DNA of 64,000 nucleotides from Vesta saturnalis (Eukaryota; Arthropoda; Insecta; Coleoptera; Lampyridae), in NCBI GenBank assembly GCA_036346205.1, contig JARFJB010002472.1, forward strand, positions 6,976,001 through 7,040,000. The letters are read 5' to 3'. The notes under the pieces were generated by a model. The model saw only the letters and a program-made list of their open reading frames with translations, searched no databases and was not told the origin of the DNA. The position numbers and the translations under genes are program-made. Below are positions 36,731-48,534 of the stretch, piece after piece (position 1 is the first letter of the stretch; each line of letters opens with the position of its first letter).

Positions 36731-38579
36731 TAATTACCATTACCAAGACCTTACTCAGATAATTTTCCTCATTTCAATATGGTTCCAATTATTTATCTTG
36801 CTACACAAATAAATTGAACATCAAATCCAAAGTATCTTGTTACTTCAACAAAATTTTGAAACAGCAGGACAGTAGCCTACTATATACTTTTTTGAAAATA
36901 AGGATTACATTATACATATGTGTTGGCGTATTTTATTTTATTACTCCAAAAAAACTATTATTTTGCTGCAAAATTGAAGGTGTCAAAGAAATCTCTAAAG
37001 AAATCGAGCTGTCAACCTATACTTATTTTCGATCACTCACTAAACAAATACAATTGGGGTTGCTTGTATGGCCCCCTTCTAATAATAGGGGAAGAGTGCA
37101 ACATCACATATAATTTACCGATTCCTAGGAACACAACATTCCCTAAATATTAATTTTCAGGTTGCACACAACCAACTTTAGTATGTAGATGAAACAAATT
37201 GCAAATAACCTTTGTTTTCAACGAAGCTCTTTAAAACTCAATATCTGTTGGCCCTGCTCAAACACGAATGTTTCATACATTTTTGTTTCTCCATAAGTAT
37301 AATTTTTACATGTTTAATTGATAAAATTTAAAAAAATTAACAAAGACATTTGTACAATTTTAATCTCGGTATGCGGATGTACAGTTATCGTCTGCTGTAG
37401 TAGGAGTGGGTGAAAAATGTATAAATATAATTAGATAAGATATAATAATCGATTACTAAAGGTTGAAAAAATGTTTGAAATTGTGTTTAATTTTTGATTA
37501 ACTAAATTCATTTCATACTCTTTTTACAATGTTTCGAAATTAACGTAAAAAATGTATATAATCATGTAGTCCATCTGTTATGCCTGGAGAGTTGATAATT
37601 GTACGTTACTGATGATTACATGTAATTACTTTAATATTTGTTTAGTAACAGCTATTTTATACATCTTACAAAATCCATCTAGAAATTAGCTCTAGTTCTT
37701 TAATCTTAATTAGGATTTTATATGCAAGCAGAAAAACAAGAAAATGAAAAAAACATACTGTATCAACAATTTAATTGACATTTTTTTATTTTAATGAAGA
37801 AACTGGAACTGGAACATTTTGTACGTGTATTTAGAAAAGAATTTACTTCATTATGTAAAATGCTCAATAAAATAGTTTTTAGGTAATATGGCACGAAATT
37901 AAAATTATCAACCAATTAAGAAATTCTTCACACTTCAGCATTGACTTCTTTTCAGTGCTAAAATTTGTGTTAGTAATTAAACTCACATTAACGGCAAATA
38001 CAATTTTGAAAAAATAAAAACGTTAAAGGAAATATGTTGGTGAATGACCAATTAGTTCTTGATGATGGTATAAAACTTGTAAAGCTGATTATAATGAATT
38101 ACTTCTATTGCACTTAAATAGTTTGTTAAAAATCTTAAGGTTTAATTTTTTTGCCAATTATAGTTCATTCCTGGATCCAAGAATTATCACAAAAAGATAC
38201 TTTGCAGAGAGATTATAGCCAAACTATGATTGAAACAAAAGTCTAGTTTGAATTATTTTTATATATCTTGATAGCAGATGTAGAACATCAAATACCTTAT
38301 TTGATTATTAAAGTCATATAAATAATACTTAAGAGGTAGAAATTTAAAATAAAAACAGCAACTATTGCATTCCAAGCTTTCTTCCGTTCGATAATCTAAA
38401 TGTTTGTTTGAGCTTTATGGAATCTCAAAAACTTTTCATTATAAAATAATTTTATTAATTATCTCACAAATTCTTAATCAGCATTGCACCTAACCCTACT
38501 AATAATGGAATATGATAGCAAGCATTCTTAATAGGAAATCAATAGTTGAGTTAATCACATTACACTACTTGTGAAGTTG
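36731..38579. other. AT-rich DNA, no gene seen
   Basis: Open frames at 36814-37153 are short, AT-driven and without domains. No RNA gene or repeat recognised. Confidence 0.55.
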
Positions 38580-39125
38580 AGCAAATAAAATGATACTGAT
38601 GCATGCATATGTACATGGGCGTATGCGCACGCGTGCGTGTGTGAATGTATGTCAGTATCCCCGATAACTCCAGAACGATAAGACATATACGCTTGATAAT
38701 TCGTATATAAGCTTGTTTTCGTTTTTCCTGGAGCTGATTAGAATTCGGAAAAAATCCAGCTGTGGAGAGGGGGTTTATTAGGCACAATTTTTGGTTTTTA
38801 TAAAATACTTTTAAAACGGCAGCATATTTCAAAGATATAACAATACCAGCAAAACAATTTTAAAATTATAAGTTAATTTTTGTTTATGCAATTCTTTGAT
38901 GCGCCAGATTCCTAAGCGGAGATTTAAGTGTTTTTTTTAATAGCTGAATAACAATCAACTTTATAGTAAAATAATAATTCAATTTAACTTTTTTTAATAA
39001 AGTTACCTGATACAAAACCAAATAAGTCATAAAAATGAATTAAATAAGGTATACAATGCTTAAACCCTTATTTTCAATATTTTTTAAAGAGCTGGACGGC
39101 TTTGAATTTTTTTTCAAGTTAGCAT
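38580..39125. repeat. Dispersed repeat, copy 1
   Basis: Direct match with 47480-47880: a GTGTG/GCGTGC-rich start, TCCAGAA near 38670, TTGTTTTCGTTTTTCCTGGA, GGGTTTATTAGG, CATATTTCAAAGATAT, and GGCTTTGAATTTTTTT near 39097. No coding content assigned; class unknown. Confidence 0.7.
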
Positions 39126-39130
39126 ATATA

Positions 39131-40690
39131 TTTATATATACAGAGTGTCCCACGACGAACGACATCGATCGATTATGGAAAAAGTATAAATAGGAAAAAT
39201 CTGAAAATTTGGCTACTTACTAAAGTCGATAGGGGACATCGATCTAAAATATGCTCAAGATTACAGCACTCCCGGTTATACCTAACTCTAGCCGTTTTTG
39301 AGATATTCTAAGTGCTCAATAAAAAAGTTGCCTATACTGTCCAAACGGCAAATTATTTTGCAGTGAAACTCTGAACTACTGTAAACAGAGGACTGTTTCA
39401 GTTTACTAACAACGCACAATGACGTATTTGTATACAGGATGATTGAAAAACAATAATGAATTTGGCACTCAAAAAAATAGAAAAAGTGAATTTTTTTAAA
39501 TTGGAATCCATACTTTTTGCATCGAATTTGGGTTTAGCACTAGAAATAACTATGATTTTCAATTTAAATGCTTATACCTAAATCTAACCCTTTTCATTTT
39601 ATTGGATTAAAGGCATTTTCACTTGCCCATATTCGGTTGCGTTGTTGAACTTTTTATTTAACAAAATTATTATTATTTTTATTTTTTATTGAAAATTTCT
39701 TCCCTTGAAAATTTTGATTCGTCATTCCAAATTATATTATTAAAAAAAAATGGATCTTCTTGGGTGCGTACCAACATCGTTCCACAAAATTCAACTCTAT
39801 GTTAAGGGACTTAAGGTTTTATTGCTTGAACATTGGTGAATTTATCCTGCATGTTATGTATTTGCAAGATTCTTTACACTGAAGAATATTTTATACCTAA
39901 ATCCTGTGCAGCACTTCTTATTTATTTCTGGAAATGCGTAAAAATATGCCAAATCAACTGGTTGTCTTGGAAAATTACGGGTCGAATACATTTCCACATG
40001 CCCTGCTGATAATTTTGTCGCACTGTCCAAAGATAATAAACAAATTCATAAGAACTTCGTTTTTTGAGTAATTTTGTTCCATCGTTTCTGAAGGTATTTT
40101 CAGCTTCTGAATGGACGAAAATGTTGATATTATTACTATAATGACACAACGTTAGGACCTATAATTCGAGTACCGAATATAGCAGCCCACATATTAAATC
40201 CAAAACGGTGTTGGTGTTTGGCCGTTTTGTACATACGTGGATTTACTCTTGCCCAATAATGAGCATTTCTACGATTAAAAATTCCATTATTATTAACCAT
40301 ACTTTCATCGGACCATATTATTTTATTCGGAAAATATTCAGTTTTGAGATTGGCGTGTATACCATTCGCAAAATATTCTACGTCTTTTTAGGTCACCTGG
40401 TCGAAGTCCTTGGTAAATTCTAAATTTATATGGATGTACTTTCTCCTTCTTTAGAACATAATGAACTGTGGAATGGGCTATGTCAGTTGCCTCCTCAATT
40501 TTCCTAGTAGAAACCTCTGCATTTTCCGTTACAGCTAATAAAACAGTATTGGATTTTTCTTCATTGCAAGGTTTTTTACGAGATTTTACAAGTTTTTTGA
40601 ACGCACCATATTCTTTTAAATTAACTGCTAATGTGCGAAAAGTTCTTTTGTGAGGTTGACGCCTTTCTGGATATTTGTTTAAATACATTA
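39131..40690 (-). pseudogene. Mariner-like element F remnant with transposase
   Basis: Minus strand from 40688: YLNKYPERRQPHKRTF, VLLAVTENAEVSTRKIEEAT, STVHYVLKKEKVHPYKFRIY (paired HTH), then in another frame FPNKIIWSDESMVNNNG with the first catalytic Asp (about 40310), and FGFNMWAAIFGTRIIGPN (about 40180). Beyond 40140 it is too decayed to place the second and third catalytic positions. TACAGAGTGTCCCACG near 39140 may be its far terminus; I found no matching inverted end. Confidence 0.7.
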
Positions 40691-41524
40691 TTTCGGCTTC
40701 AGAACAATTACGTTAACACAAAATGTAACACGTTAGTATATCGAATTTTTCATTATTTGAAAAATGTACTCCTACGATATTGTTTTTAGGTAAACACAAA
40801 ATGTAATTAACTCAAAGACCACCAAACAAACGTAATACGGACAACAATCAATTATGACAGGTAGATAAACAAAATGCAAAGCCAACTTATTTTTATCAAA
40901 TGCATCAGTACGATGGAAGATGTATTTTAACTGTTTAATGAACAGTATTTTTACTAAATACATAATTGTGAATTATTTTATTCGCAACAGGCATTAGAAA
41001 ATGAGAAAACATTATTTTATAATAATTTTACAATTTTATAATGTTTCTAGTATTAGTTTTTAACTGTACGTTTTCGATGTTTTACATTGAATATGAATTT
41101 TCTCATCCGAAACGTAACAAAAATATAAAGTGTGATATATCGTTGAATTCAGAATCAAGGAGAGAATTTAAATATGCAAGAATAATTTTTTCGTGTATTT
41201 AAAAAAATAAAGTTGATGATGGTTACTAACAAACCAAACGTTGAATCAAAAATTGAATAACAACATTAAGTAGAGCTAGAAAAGTGGCAATGAAAATGTG
41301 CTCTTCTTTTTTTCATAGTTCTTCAAATAAGGTCAGAAAAAAATAAAAACGAAAATCAGAAAATTCCATTTTTTTCAAATATCTCAAAAACTAAAAGAGA
41401 TGTTCGAGTTCTACAAAGACCATAAATACATCCTCTCAAATGCGTAAATTTTGTTCCATTTAACCGACCTTCCATCTCTTACCGTTTCCGAGATCCCCAT
41501 AGTGGGCATCCTTATCTTGGGCAC

Positions 41525-41646
<122 letters not shown>

Positions 41647-41658
41647 AACACAGATATA

Positions 41659-42318
41659 CAGGGTGGCGCATTAGTGTGACAAAGTCCCGTATCTCCTTTA
41701 TTTAAAGAGCTACAAAAAAAAAATTAAATACAAAAGTTGTAAGATATGTTCTGGTGCATATTCCAAAAATATTTTTAATTATACAGGGTAGATCATAAAA
41801 GCTTAGAAGTAATTTTAAATTTTTTTTTAAATAGAAAACCTTATGTATTATTACATATTTACATTCTACATACAATTTTAGACACATTTTATGTATAATG
41901 CCCTATACCTAAGTCACATTTTTTGTCAAAAATGACGTTTGCAGGCCAAAACATATGTGGAAATCTTTTCTAAACGAAGCCTTTATCATTTAGTTATGGT
42001 TGGTTTCCTTGGAAATGGGGACCTACTCTAATGGGCTGTATTGATATTTTTGTAATACATTCATACAGGGTGATCAAAAATGGACAATAAAAAGTAGATT
42101 CAAAAAAACCTATAAAGTCATTTTTTTTAAATGGAAACTCCCTATTTTTTTAATCCTATCTTATTTAGCATTAAAAATAAGGGTGACTTTGAATAAGAGT
42201 GTATATTCCAAAAAATTGTAGTTTTTGAAATAATGACAATTTAACATTTTTTTATTGTAAAAAGGCTATACGGATTTCAAGTTTTGTTGTTAGTTGGCCA
42301 TGACGGCGATGCGTGGCA
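41659..42318 (+). repeat. Left inverted arm of element E, with three internal CAGGGT motifs
   Basis: Inverted match to 43606-44252 over nearly its whole length. The motif spacings are 125 and 282 bp. Confidence 0.88.
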
Positions 42319-42424
42319 TATAAAAAGAATAGAGATCATCAGAAACGTCATTATTTATTGCCAGTTGATGCATTAGTGTATTTTATAGCAAATTGATTTA
42401 AAACTTGAATTAAAATTGTAAATA

Positions 42425-43389
42425 ATGAATTTTTCGCAAGCCGAGATGGTTGATATGATTTTTGCTTTGGGGGCTAGTGATAAGAATACGCTCTTAGGAA
42501 GAAGACTGTATCAACAACGGTTTCCAGAGAGACGGCAACCTGAAAGAAGGGCATTTGAAAAGCTTTTGGAGCGCTTTGAAAGAACTGACAATGTGTTATA
42601 TGAAAAAAAATACTAGGGAAAAGCGTGCACAGACCCATTTCTCAGCAGGTTGGTGTTAAACGACGTACGGTACAACGGATATTGAAGTCTCAAAAGATGC
42701 ACCCCTATCACATTCAACTACTTCAAGCGTTGGTTCCTGAAGATTATCAAAGACGACTGGAATTTTGTCAATGGGCTCAAAACAAAATAAACTAACAAAG
42801 AAATTTTGTTCATTTGATTTTATTTACAGATGAGGCCACATTTCACAGACACGGAAGTGTAAACAGACACAATTTTCATTACTATTCTACCGAAAATCCA
42901 CATTTTGTAAGGTACACTTCTCAAACTAGATGGTCTTTAAATGTTTGGGGAGGTGTTGTCGGTAATCATGTAATTGGACCACAGTTTTTTGATCAACGAG
43001 TAACAGGGAAGTATACTTAGACTTTCTGCAAAACCATCTACCTAACTTGTTGCGTCAAGTGCCACAGTATACGCAACAAGAAATGTGGTTTCTTCATGGT
43101 AAGGCTAAATGCTAGATATCCAGAATGTTGGATTGGGAGGGGAAGGCCTGTTGCTTGGCCTGCTAGATCCCCAGATCTTACTAAAATGGACTTTAGTATA
43201 TGGGGGTACGTCAAAGAGCAGGTTTATAAAATACCGCCTACAACAAAGGAAGACATGAAGATTAGGATTAGAAACTGTTTTCAAAACGTTAATGTTGAAA
43301 TGTGTAGAAATTTAAGCAGCGAATTTGAGAGACGTATTGCATTGTGTATTCAAGAAAGAGGCGGACATTTCGAACAACTTATTAGATAG
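42425..43389 (+). pseudogene. Tc1/mariner transposase E (D,D41D type), broken
   Basis: Starts MNFSQAEMVDMIFALGASDK, with the first HTH and FERTDNVLYE. After a frameshift near 42600: RTVQRILKSQKMHPYHIQLL, EDYQRRLEFCQWAQ, the first Asp in LFTDEATFHRHG (about 42820), SLNVWGGVVGNHVIGP, then the second catalytic block reduced to FLHGKAKC with the Asp lost (about 43090), and SPDLTKMDFSIWG with the third Asp (about 43185). Ends GGHFEQLIR with stop 43387-43389. Both ends of the gene are well preserved. Confidence 0.88.
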
Positions 43390-43605
43390 TACGTATTTGA
43401 CGTGTTTCTAGTACTTTTATCTGTATAATTAGTTACAGGTTTAGTTACATTAGAGGTGTTAAATTTATGATCAGGATTAGGACATAATTTGTTGAATCAA
43501 AAAAATATTGTCTTTACTTTATGTTCGTTTAATAAAATAATTATTTATATGAGGTTCAATAAATTGTAATATTTCGATCTGAACTGCTCGATTTTTTTTG
43601 TTTCG

Positions 43606-44250
43606 CCGCGCCCCGTCGTCACGGCCAACTAACAACAAAACTTGAAAACCGTATAGCCTTTTTACAATAAAAAAATGTTAAATTATCATTATTTCAAAAA
43701 CTACAATTTTTTGGAATATACACTCTTATACAAAGTCACCGTTATTTTTAATGCTAAATAAGATAGAATTAAAAAATAGGGGTTTCCATTAAAAAAATGA
43801 CTATAGGTTTTTTGAATCTACTTTTATTGTCCATTTTGATCACCCTGTATGAATGTATTACAAAAATATCAATACAGCCCATTAGAGTAGGTCTCCATTT
43901 CCAAGGAAACCAACCATAACTAATTGATAAAGGCTTCGTTTAGAAAAGATTTCCACCTATGTTTTGGCCTGCAAACGTCATTTTTGGCAAAAAATTTGAC
44001 TTAGGTATAGGACATTATACATAAAATGTGTCTAAAATTGTATGTAGAATCTAAACATGTAATAATATATAGGGTTTTCTATTTAGAAAAAAAATTTAAA
44101 TTACTTCTAAGCTTTTATGATCTACCCTGTATAATTAAAAATATTTTTGGAATATGCACCAGAACATATCTTACAACTTTCTTGTATTTAATTTTTTTTA
44201 TCTCTTTAAATAAAGGAGATATGGGACTTTGTCACACTAATGCGCCACCC

Positions 44251-44252
<2 letters not shown>
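43606..44252 (-). repeat. Right inverted arm of element E
   Basis: Reverse complement of 41659-42318. The frame at 44026-44481 is arm read-through plus the TA tract. Confidence 0.88.

Positions 44253-44312
<60 letters not shown>
44253..44312. repeat. (TA)n microsatellite at the right edge of element E
   Basis: About 60 bp of TA immediately after element E; with 41572-41644 it probably formed one tract before insertion. Confidence 0.95.
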
Positions 44313-44317
<5 letters not shown>

Positions 44318-44639
44318 CCCTATCGAACATGAAGGTTTTAAGTTATGTTTACCACGTTGCCTACATAATTATCCTACAAATTGGAAGGTATGTAGGTTGG
44401 AAGGTCGTGTGTGATTCCACACCAGATTTGACAGCAAATGGAGGTCAGAGGTCTCGGGAGAGGATATACGTGATATTTTGATGTGTTATGTGGTGTCCTA
44501 ACAAAATTATTCTTGGATTCTAAGCATCAAATAGTTTTGCCATAGTTAGCGTAGTTTATCTACCAAATTCTTTTTAACAGATATTGCTATGGGATGCAAA
44601 ATTTTGCAAAATTGTAGAACAACTAAATACTAATGAAGC

Positions 44640-45515
44640 GTAAACAGGGTTGTGTCAATAAGAACTGAAAGATCTAAGGAGAGACAATGAAAACGAAGAA
44701 AATTATTTGAGGAACAGGAATCTAAGAACACGGAGGGTATAAAAAAAACTCGTAATATCGTAATAAAAGAATTAGAATTAAATACGGGCAATAAAACAAA
44801 TGTTAAAATTGGAATGCAGAACTTTCTGGAAATAAATGTAAGGGCGTAAATCCGATTTATGGAAGTAACAAAAATTGAAACAAAGTTTTGCAAACAAAGG
44901 AATAGCTATAACAACGTGAAGGGATCGAAAATATATAAAAAAAAGTACAGATACCGGAAAAACTAATAGATAAGATAATTCCGTACTAGTCAGAAGGAGA
45001 ACTCAACCATTGAAACGTGTCGTAAAACACTACGATGCTTAGTTTGTTTTTTGGGCGCCAGTATCCTCGAGGCATAACAAATGATATAAAATGAAATAAC
45101 CAAACACAGTTGTATCTGGGCAATGGTACGCTGATATATCTAGCAGTAAACATAATATAATCTTGTAATATAATGTAAACAAATTGTATTATTCAATAAC
45201 GAAATAAAAGCAATGATTTAGAAATAAGTGAATATATAAATTAAATAATATTAAAAAAAACCGTTACTGTTACAAAAACAAACGATTTAATTTCGAAGCA
45301 TTGTAGCTAGCTACAGATACAGTTAAAACTAAATCTAAAGGAACGGGCATGTAGATCTTACACAGGATTATACCATACGGTGATTTAAAATAGCAGAGAA
45401 AGAAGGAGTAAGGGCGTGGGGTAGGGAGATAAAACAGTTAGTGGCGTAGAAAATGTAAATGAGAAAATTTATTAGCACAGAAAAATTTAAATAAGAACTA
45501 TTCTATAACAATATA
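44640..45515 (+). pseudogene. Probable LINE remnant, part 1
   Basis: Broken A-rich frames read like a coiled-coil ORF1 or linker of a non-LTR element: KELELNTGNKTNVKIGMQNF, with LEINVRA following. The segment is interrupted by mariner I at 45516. Weak by itself; it is supported by the more typical LINE sequence just beyond the insertion. Confidence 0.35.
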
Positions 45516-46677
45516 TGAAGGGTTGCCTAATAATTAATGCCCCACAGGGTATTTTGCAATGAAAAACATTTCTGAGAAATGTACAAATTTAGATGGGACT
45601 TAATTGAAGTCTGTCGCGTATGTATGCAAAGTTTCATTTTCTTCCAACAGATAGCATAAGTGTAGGAATGTTTTAAAATGACCTCTGTAAGTGACATCCG
45701 TCACAAACAATGTGCTGTGATTGGATTTCTCCTGGTAGAACGAAACCGTAGGGAATATTCATACACGTTTGTGCAAAGTCTACGGAACATCTGCAATCGT
45801 ACCGTTGGTCGCTGGGCACAGAGGTTGAAAGCATCAGAGGGCGGTACTGCAGAGCTCCATGATTTGCTGGCGGGAGGGCCTTCCACAGCTGTTACGCCTG
45901 ACATGTTGCAGCGGGCTGATGTAGTCTTTCGAGAGGATCGACGCATTACGACTCGACAGTTGGCACTGAAGCTGTCGGTAAGCAAAGGAACTGAAAATTC
46001 GATTATCAATGAGCTCGGATACAGAAAAGTGTGCGCAAGATGGGTTCCTCGGTGTCGATCATAAATCCCAAAGGAAATACACTGCTTCCGATTTGTTGCA
46101 ACGCTTTGAAGCTGATAGGGAAGCCTTCTTGTCTCAGATTGTGACAGGTGATGAAACGTGGGTGCATCACTTTGAGCACGAAACCAAAAGACAATCGATG
46201 GAATGGCATCATGTTCACTCTCCACAGAAAAAAAAACTGAAAACAGTTCCTTCAAACGAAAAAGTCATGATCAGTGTTTTGGGATTGTGAGGGCTTAATT
46301 CTCGTTGATGTGATGCCAAAAGGCGGTACCATTAATTCAGAAAGTTACGCCAAAACATTAGACAAACTTAAGCAGCGCTTCCGGCGACTACAGCGCCATG
46401 TCAACCTAGGGTTGGAAAGTGTTACCCCATCCACCCTATAGTCCCTATTTGGTTCCCTCAGATTTCCACTTGTTTGGGGCACTGAAGAATGCCGTTCGTG
46501 GAAGACATTTCGAAGACGACGAAGAGGTGGTTCACGCAGTGAAAACCTGTCTCCGTAGGCAGAAAAATAGAGTGACCAGAAAATACATTATTCTTTCATA
46601 TATGTAAATTTCAATTTTGTTAAATAAATACTTTTAGTGAAAAGAAACATGGGGCATTATTTATTGGGCAACCCGCG
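45516..46677 (+). mobile_element. Mariner element I (D,D34D, SETMAR-like)
   Basis: Inverted ends of about 28 bp: GGGTTGCCTAATAATTAATG on the left and CATTATTTATTGGGCAACCC on the right, flanked by TA (45514-45515 and 46678-46679). 1162 bp, slightly short of a typical 1.3 kb mariner because of an internal deletion. It sits inside a probable LINE. Confidence 0.88.
45678..46607 (+). pseudogene. Mariner transposase I, internally deleted
   Basis: Starts MTSVSDIRHKQCAVIGFLLV. Order: HTH region (SLRNICNRTVGRWAQRLKAS), GGPSTAVTPDMLQRAD linker, QLALKLSVSKGTENSIINEL second HTH, YRKVCARWVPR, a frame change near 46050, VTGDETWVHHFEHETKR with the first Asp (about 46150), SMEWHHVHSP, VDVMPKGGTINSESYAKTL, then a deletion that removes the second catalytic block, and HPPYSPYLVPSDFHLFGAL with the third Asp (about 46455). 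Clearly of the SETMAR/mariner type, distinct from the D,D41D copies elsewhere in the window. Confidence 0.92.
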
Positions 46678-46679
46678 TA

Positions 46680-47140
46680 TATCTGAAACAAAACCTAAAG
46701 CAAGGAAAACAGATGTAGGTTTTAAGAATAACTACAAACACTCGTGTATACAACAGAGAACAATAATATAATAAGGGACAATACGAATGAGAAGGACAAG
46801 GAATAATAAACCATAATAGACAAAACAGAAGAGAAGATGAATTATCAATAAGAACATGGTAGACTACGGAGCACTAAAAATATGAGGAAACCAGAATAGA
46901 GTACTTTAAAATAAATGAAAGATAGAAAGGCAACCTAGTAGTAGAAGGGGACAAAATCGTGGAAATATGGAAAATACACTTCTAGACACTCTTAAAAGCA
47001 GACGGAACAATAGAACAGAGAAGAAAGAAGTAGTTGTTTTATTGAGAGAGGAGAAGACTGATACGGTTGCTTTGAGTTCCGTTAGTGATGAGTTGCACAG
47101 TAGTACTAAAGTGTTGAAAGTTTTTTGATGTTGTAATTTC
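46680..47140 (+). pseudogene. Probable LINE remnant, part 2
   Basis: After a frameshift the plus strand reads KGTKSWKYGKYTS or, in another frame, EGDKIVEIWKIHF and LLKADGTIEQRRK (about 46940-47025), like the segment preceding the RT domain of many LINEs (I--W--YF--LLN). Many frameshifts. Probably continuous with 44640-45515 before mariner I inserted. Confidence 0.4.
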
Positions 47141-47479
47141 ACGTACAGAATTTAGGTATGCGTGATAACGATAGCAATGATAGTAAATGTCTTAAATTAG
47201 ACACCGGTAAGATGTGTATATAGTGCAATTTACTGAGTCCTGGAGTATGAGGTTTGTAGGTGACGCTGTAAGAAGCAGGAAAAATGTAAAAATTTGCTCC
47301 CATTGAATTGCCGCAATTGTAGATCTTTCGCCCACAAAAAAGAGTTAGAAACAGTTACTTTGAGAAGGATAAACATTTGTGAATTCGGAAAATCTAGAAA
47401 ATAGGAAGCAGAGGGTGGGTCGGAGGGAGGGTGGGCGGATGCGTACGTTCGTTCGTGTGTGCTAGCGGGTGAGTATGAG

Positions 47480-47880
47480 AATGTGTGTGTAGGTGGGTGG
47501 GTACGTGCGTGTATGCATGCGTGTGCAACCGCGTTCGTGGGTGTGTGCGTTCGTTCGTACGTGGATGTCTGGATGTATGTTAATACCCACTCCAGAAGGT
47601 AAACACGTACGTACTTGTTTTCGTTTCTCCTGGAACTGGTTAGATTATGGAAGAAATTCAAGGGCGGATAGCGGGGTTTATTAGGAGATGTTTTTGATTT
47701 TTATCAAATATTTCTGAAACAGCTGTATATTTCAAAGATATGTGTTTCCATATCCGAATAATTATTAATTTTATAAGAAAATGTGTAGACGTATTTTACA
47801 AAGGAAATTAAATTTTACATAACTTTTCTGTATAAAGCGGCTTTGAAATTTTTTTTAAGTTAGTATCTAGATGTCTATTA
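47480..47880. repeat. Dispersed repeat, copy 2
   Basis: Direct match of 38580-39125. The copy starts with a GTGCGTTCG-rich tract (47440-47590) and ends at GGCTTTGAAATTTTTT near 47840. The frame at 47230-47661 on the minus strand is read-through of the repeat. Confidence 0.7.
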
Positions 47881-47984
47881 ACCTCTATCTGACAAGAAGT
47901 TTTAAACGTCTGTTTGACATAGATTTTTGTTTTTGTTTTTACAATGTTGCCTATTTAATTTTCGTTATAAACGTATTAAACAAA

Positions 47985-48490
47985 GGGATGGATAATTATC
48001 CTAAAATAGCTGTTTTTGTATCAAGCCCTAAAATGAGTTTTTAGGACGAATTTGTTGTTTCCAGAATAGCAAATGAGTCCTAAGAAACCTATTTTAGGTA
48101 CGCGTTACAAACAATATTGTTTTGTTTGAGCTCTCTAAAATTTTCCTAGAACACCTAATGTATCAATTTCATTCGAATAAAAGTACTAGGTACTTGATAC
48201 AAAAATAGCTATTTATTTATATTGCCTGTTATTTTTTGACATTGTCTCTTGTCAGTGTTAACATGTATATTACTTAACTGTACTATTAGAATTTTTTTGA
48301 AAGTACCTAGTTTTTTGACAACGTCGAATGATAGAACTGATCAATAAAATAGTTTTTAAAATATTGTCCACTGTATTATTTAAAATAATATAAAATGGTT
48401 ATCATGACGACTTTTAGGGACTAGGTCGAAATCAGCTATTTTACGGACTGAAATGAGCCCGTAAAATAGCCATTTTTGGGAGCGTAACAA
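47985..48490. repeat. Imperfect palindromic repeat
   Basis: CCTAAAATAGCTGTTTTTGT near 48000 is mirrored by words such as ATCAGCTATTTTACGGAC and GTAAAATAGCCATTTTTGG near 48430-48480. TAGTACTTTTATT/AAGTACCTAG words are also symmetric. A decayed MITE is likely. Confidence 0.4.
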
Positions 48491-48534
48491 AAAAATACTT
48501 TCATTCTTTTAATTTCCATTTTGTAGGATGGAAA

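Larger units (their letters stand above)
41659..44252 (+). mobile_element. Mariner-like element E with about 650 bp inverted ends
   Basis: Left end TA/CAGGGTGGCGCATTAGTG, right end CTAATGCGCCACCCGG/TA, with TA duplications at 41657-41658 and 44253-44254. Arms 41659-42318 and 43606-44252 are inverted copies. The left arm holds CAGGGT at 41659, 41784 (TACAGGGTAGATCATAAAAG) and 42066 (TACAGGGTGATCAAAAATGG), all in the same orientation and mirrored in the right arm. Length 2594 bp. Confidence 0.9.

Noticed and set aside
45701..46255. 184-codon minus-strand frame
   Set aside because: Antisense to mariner I, whose plus-strand frame is clearly recognised.
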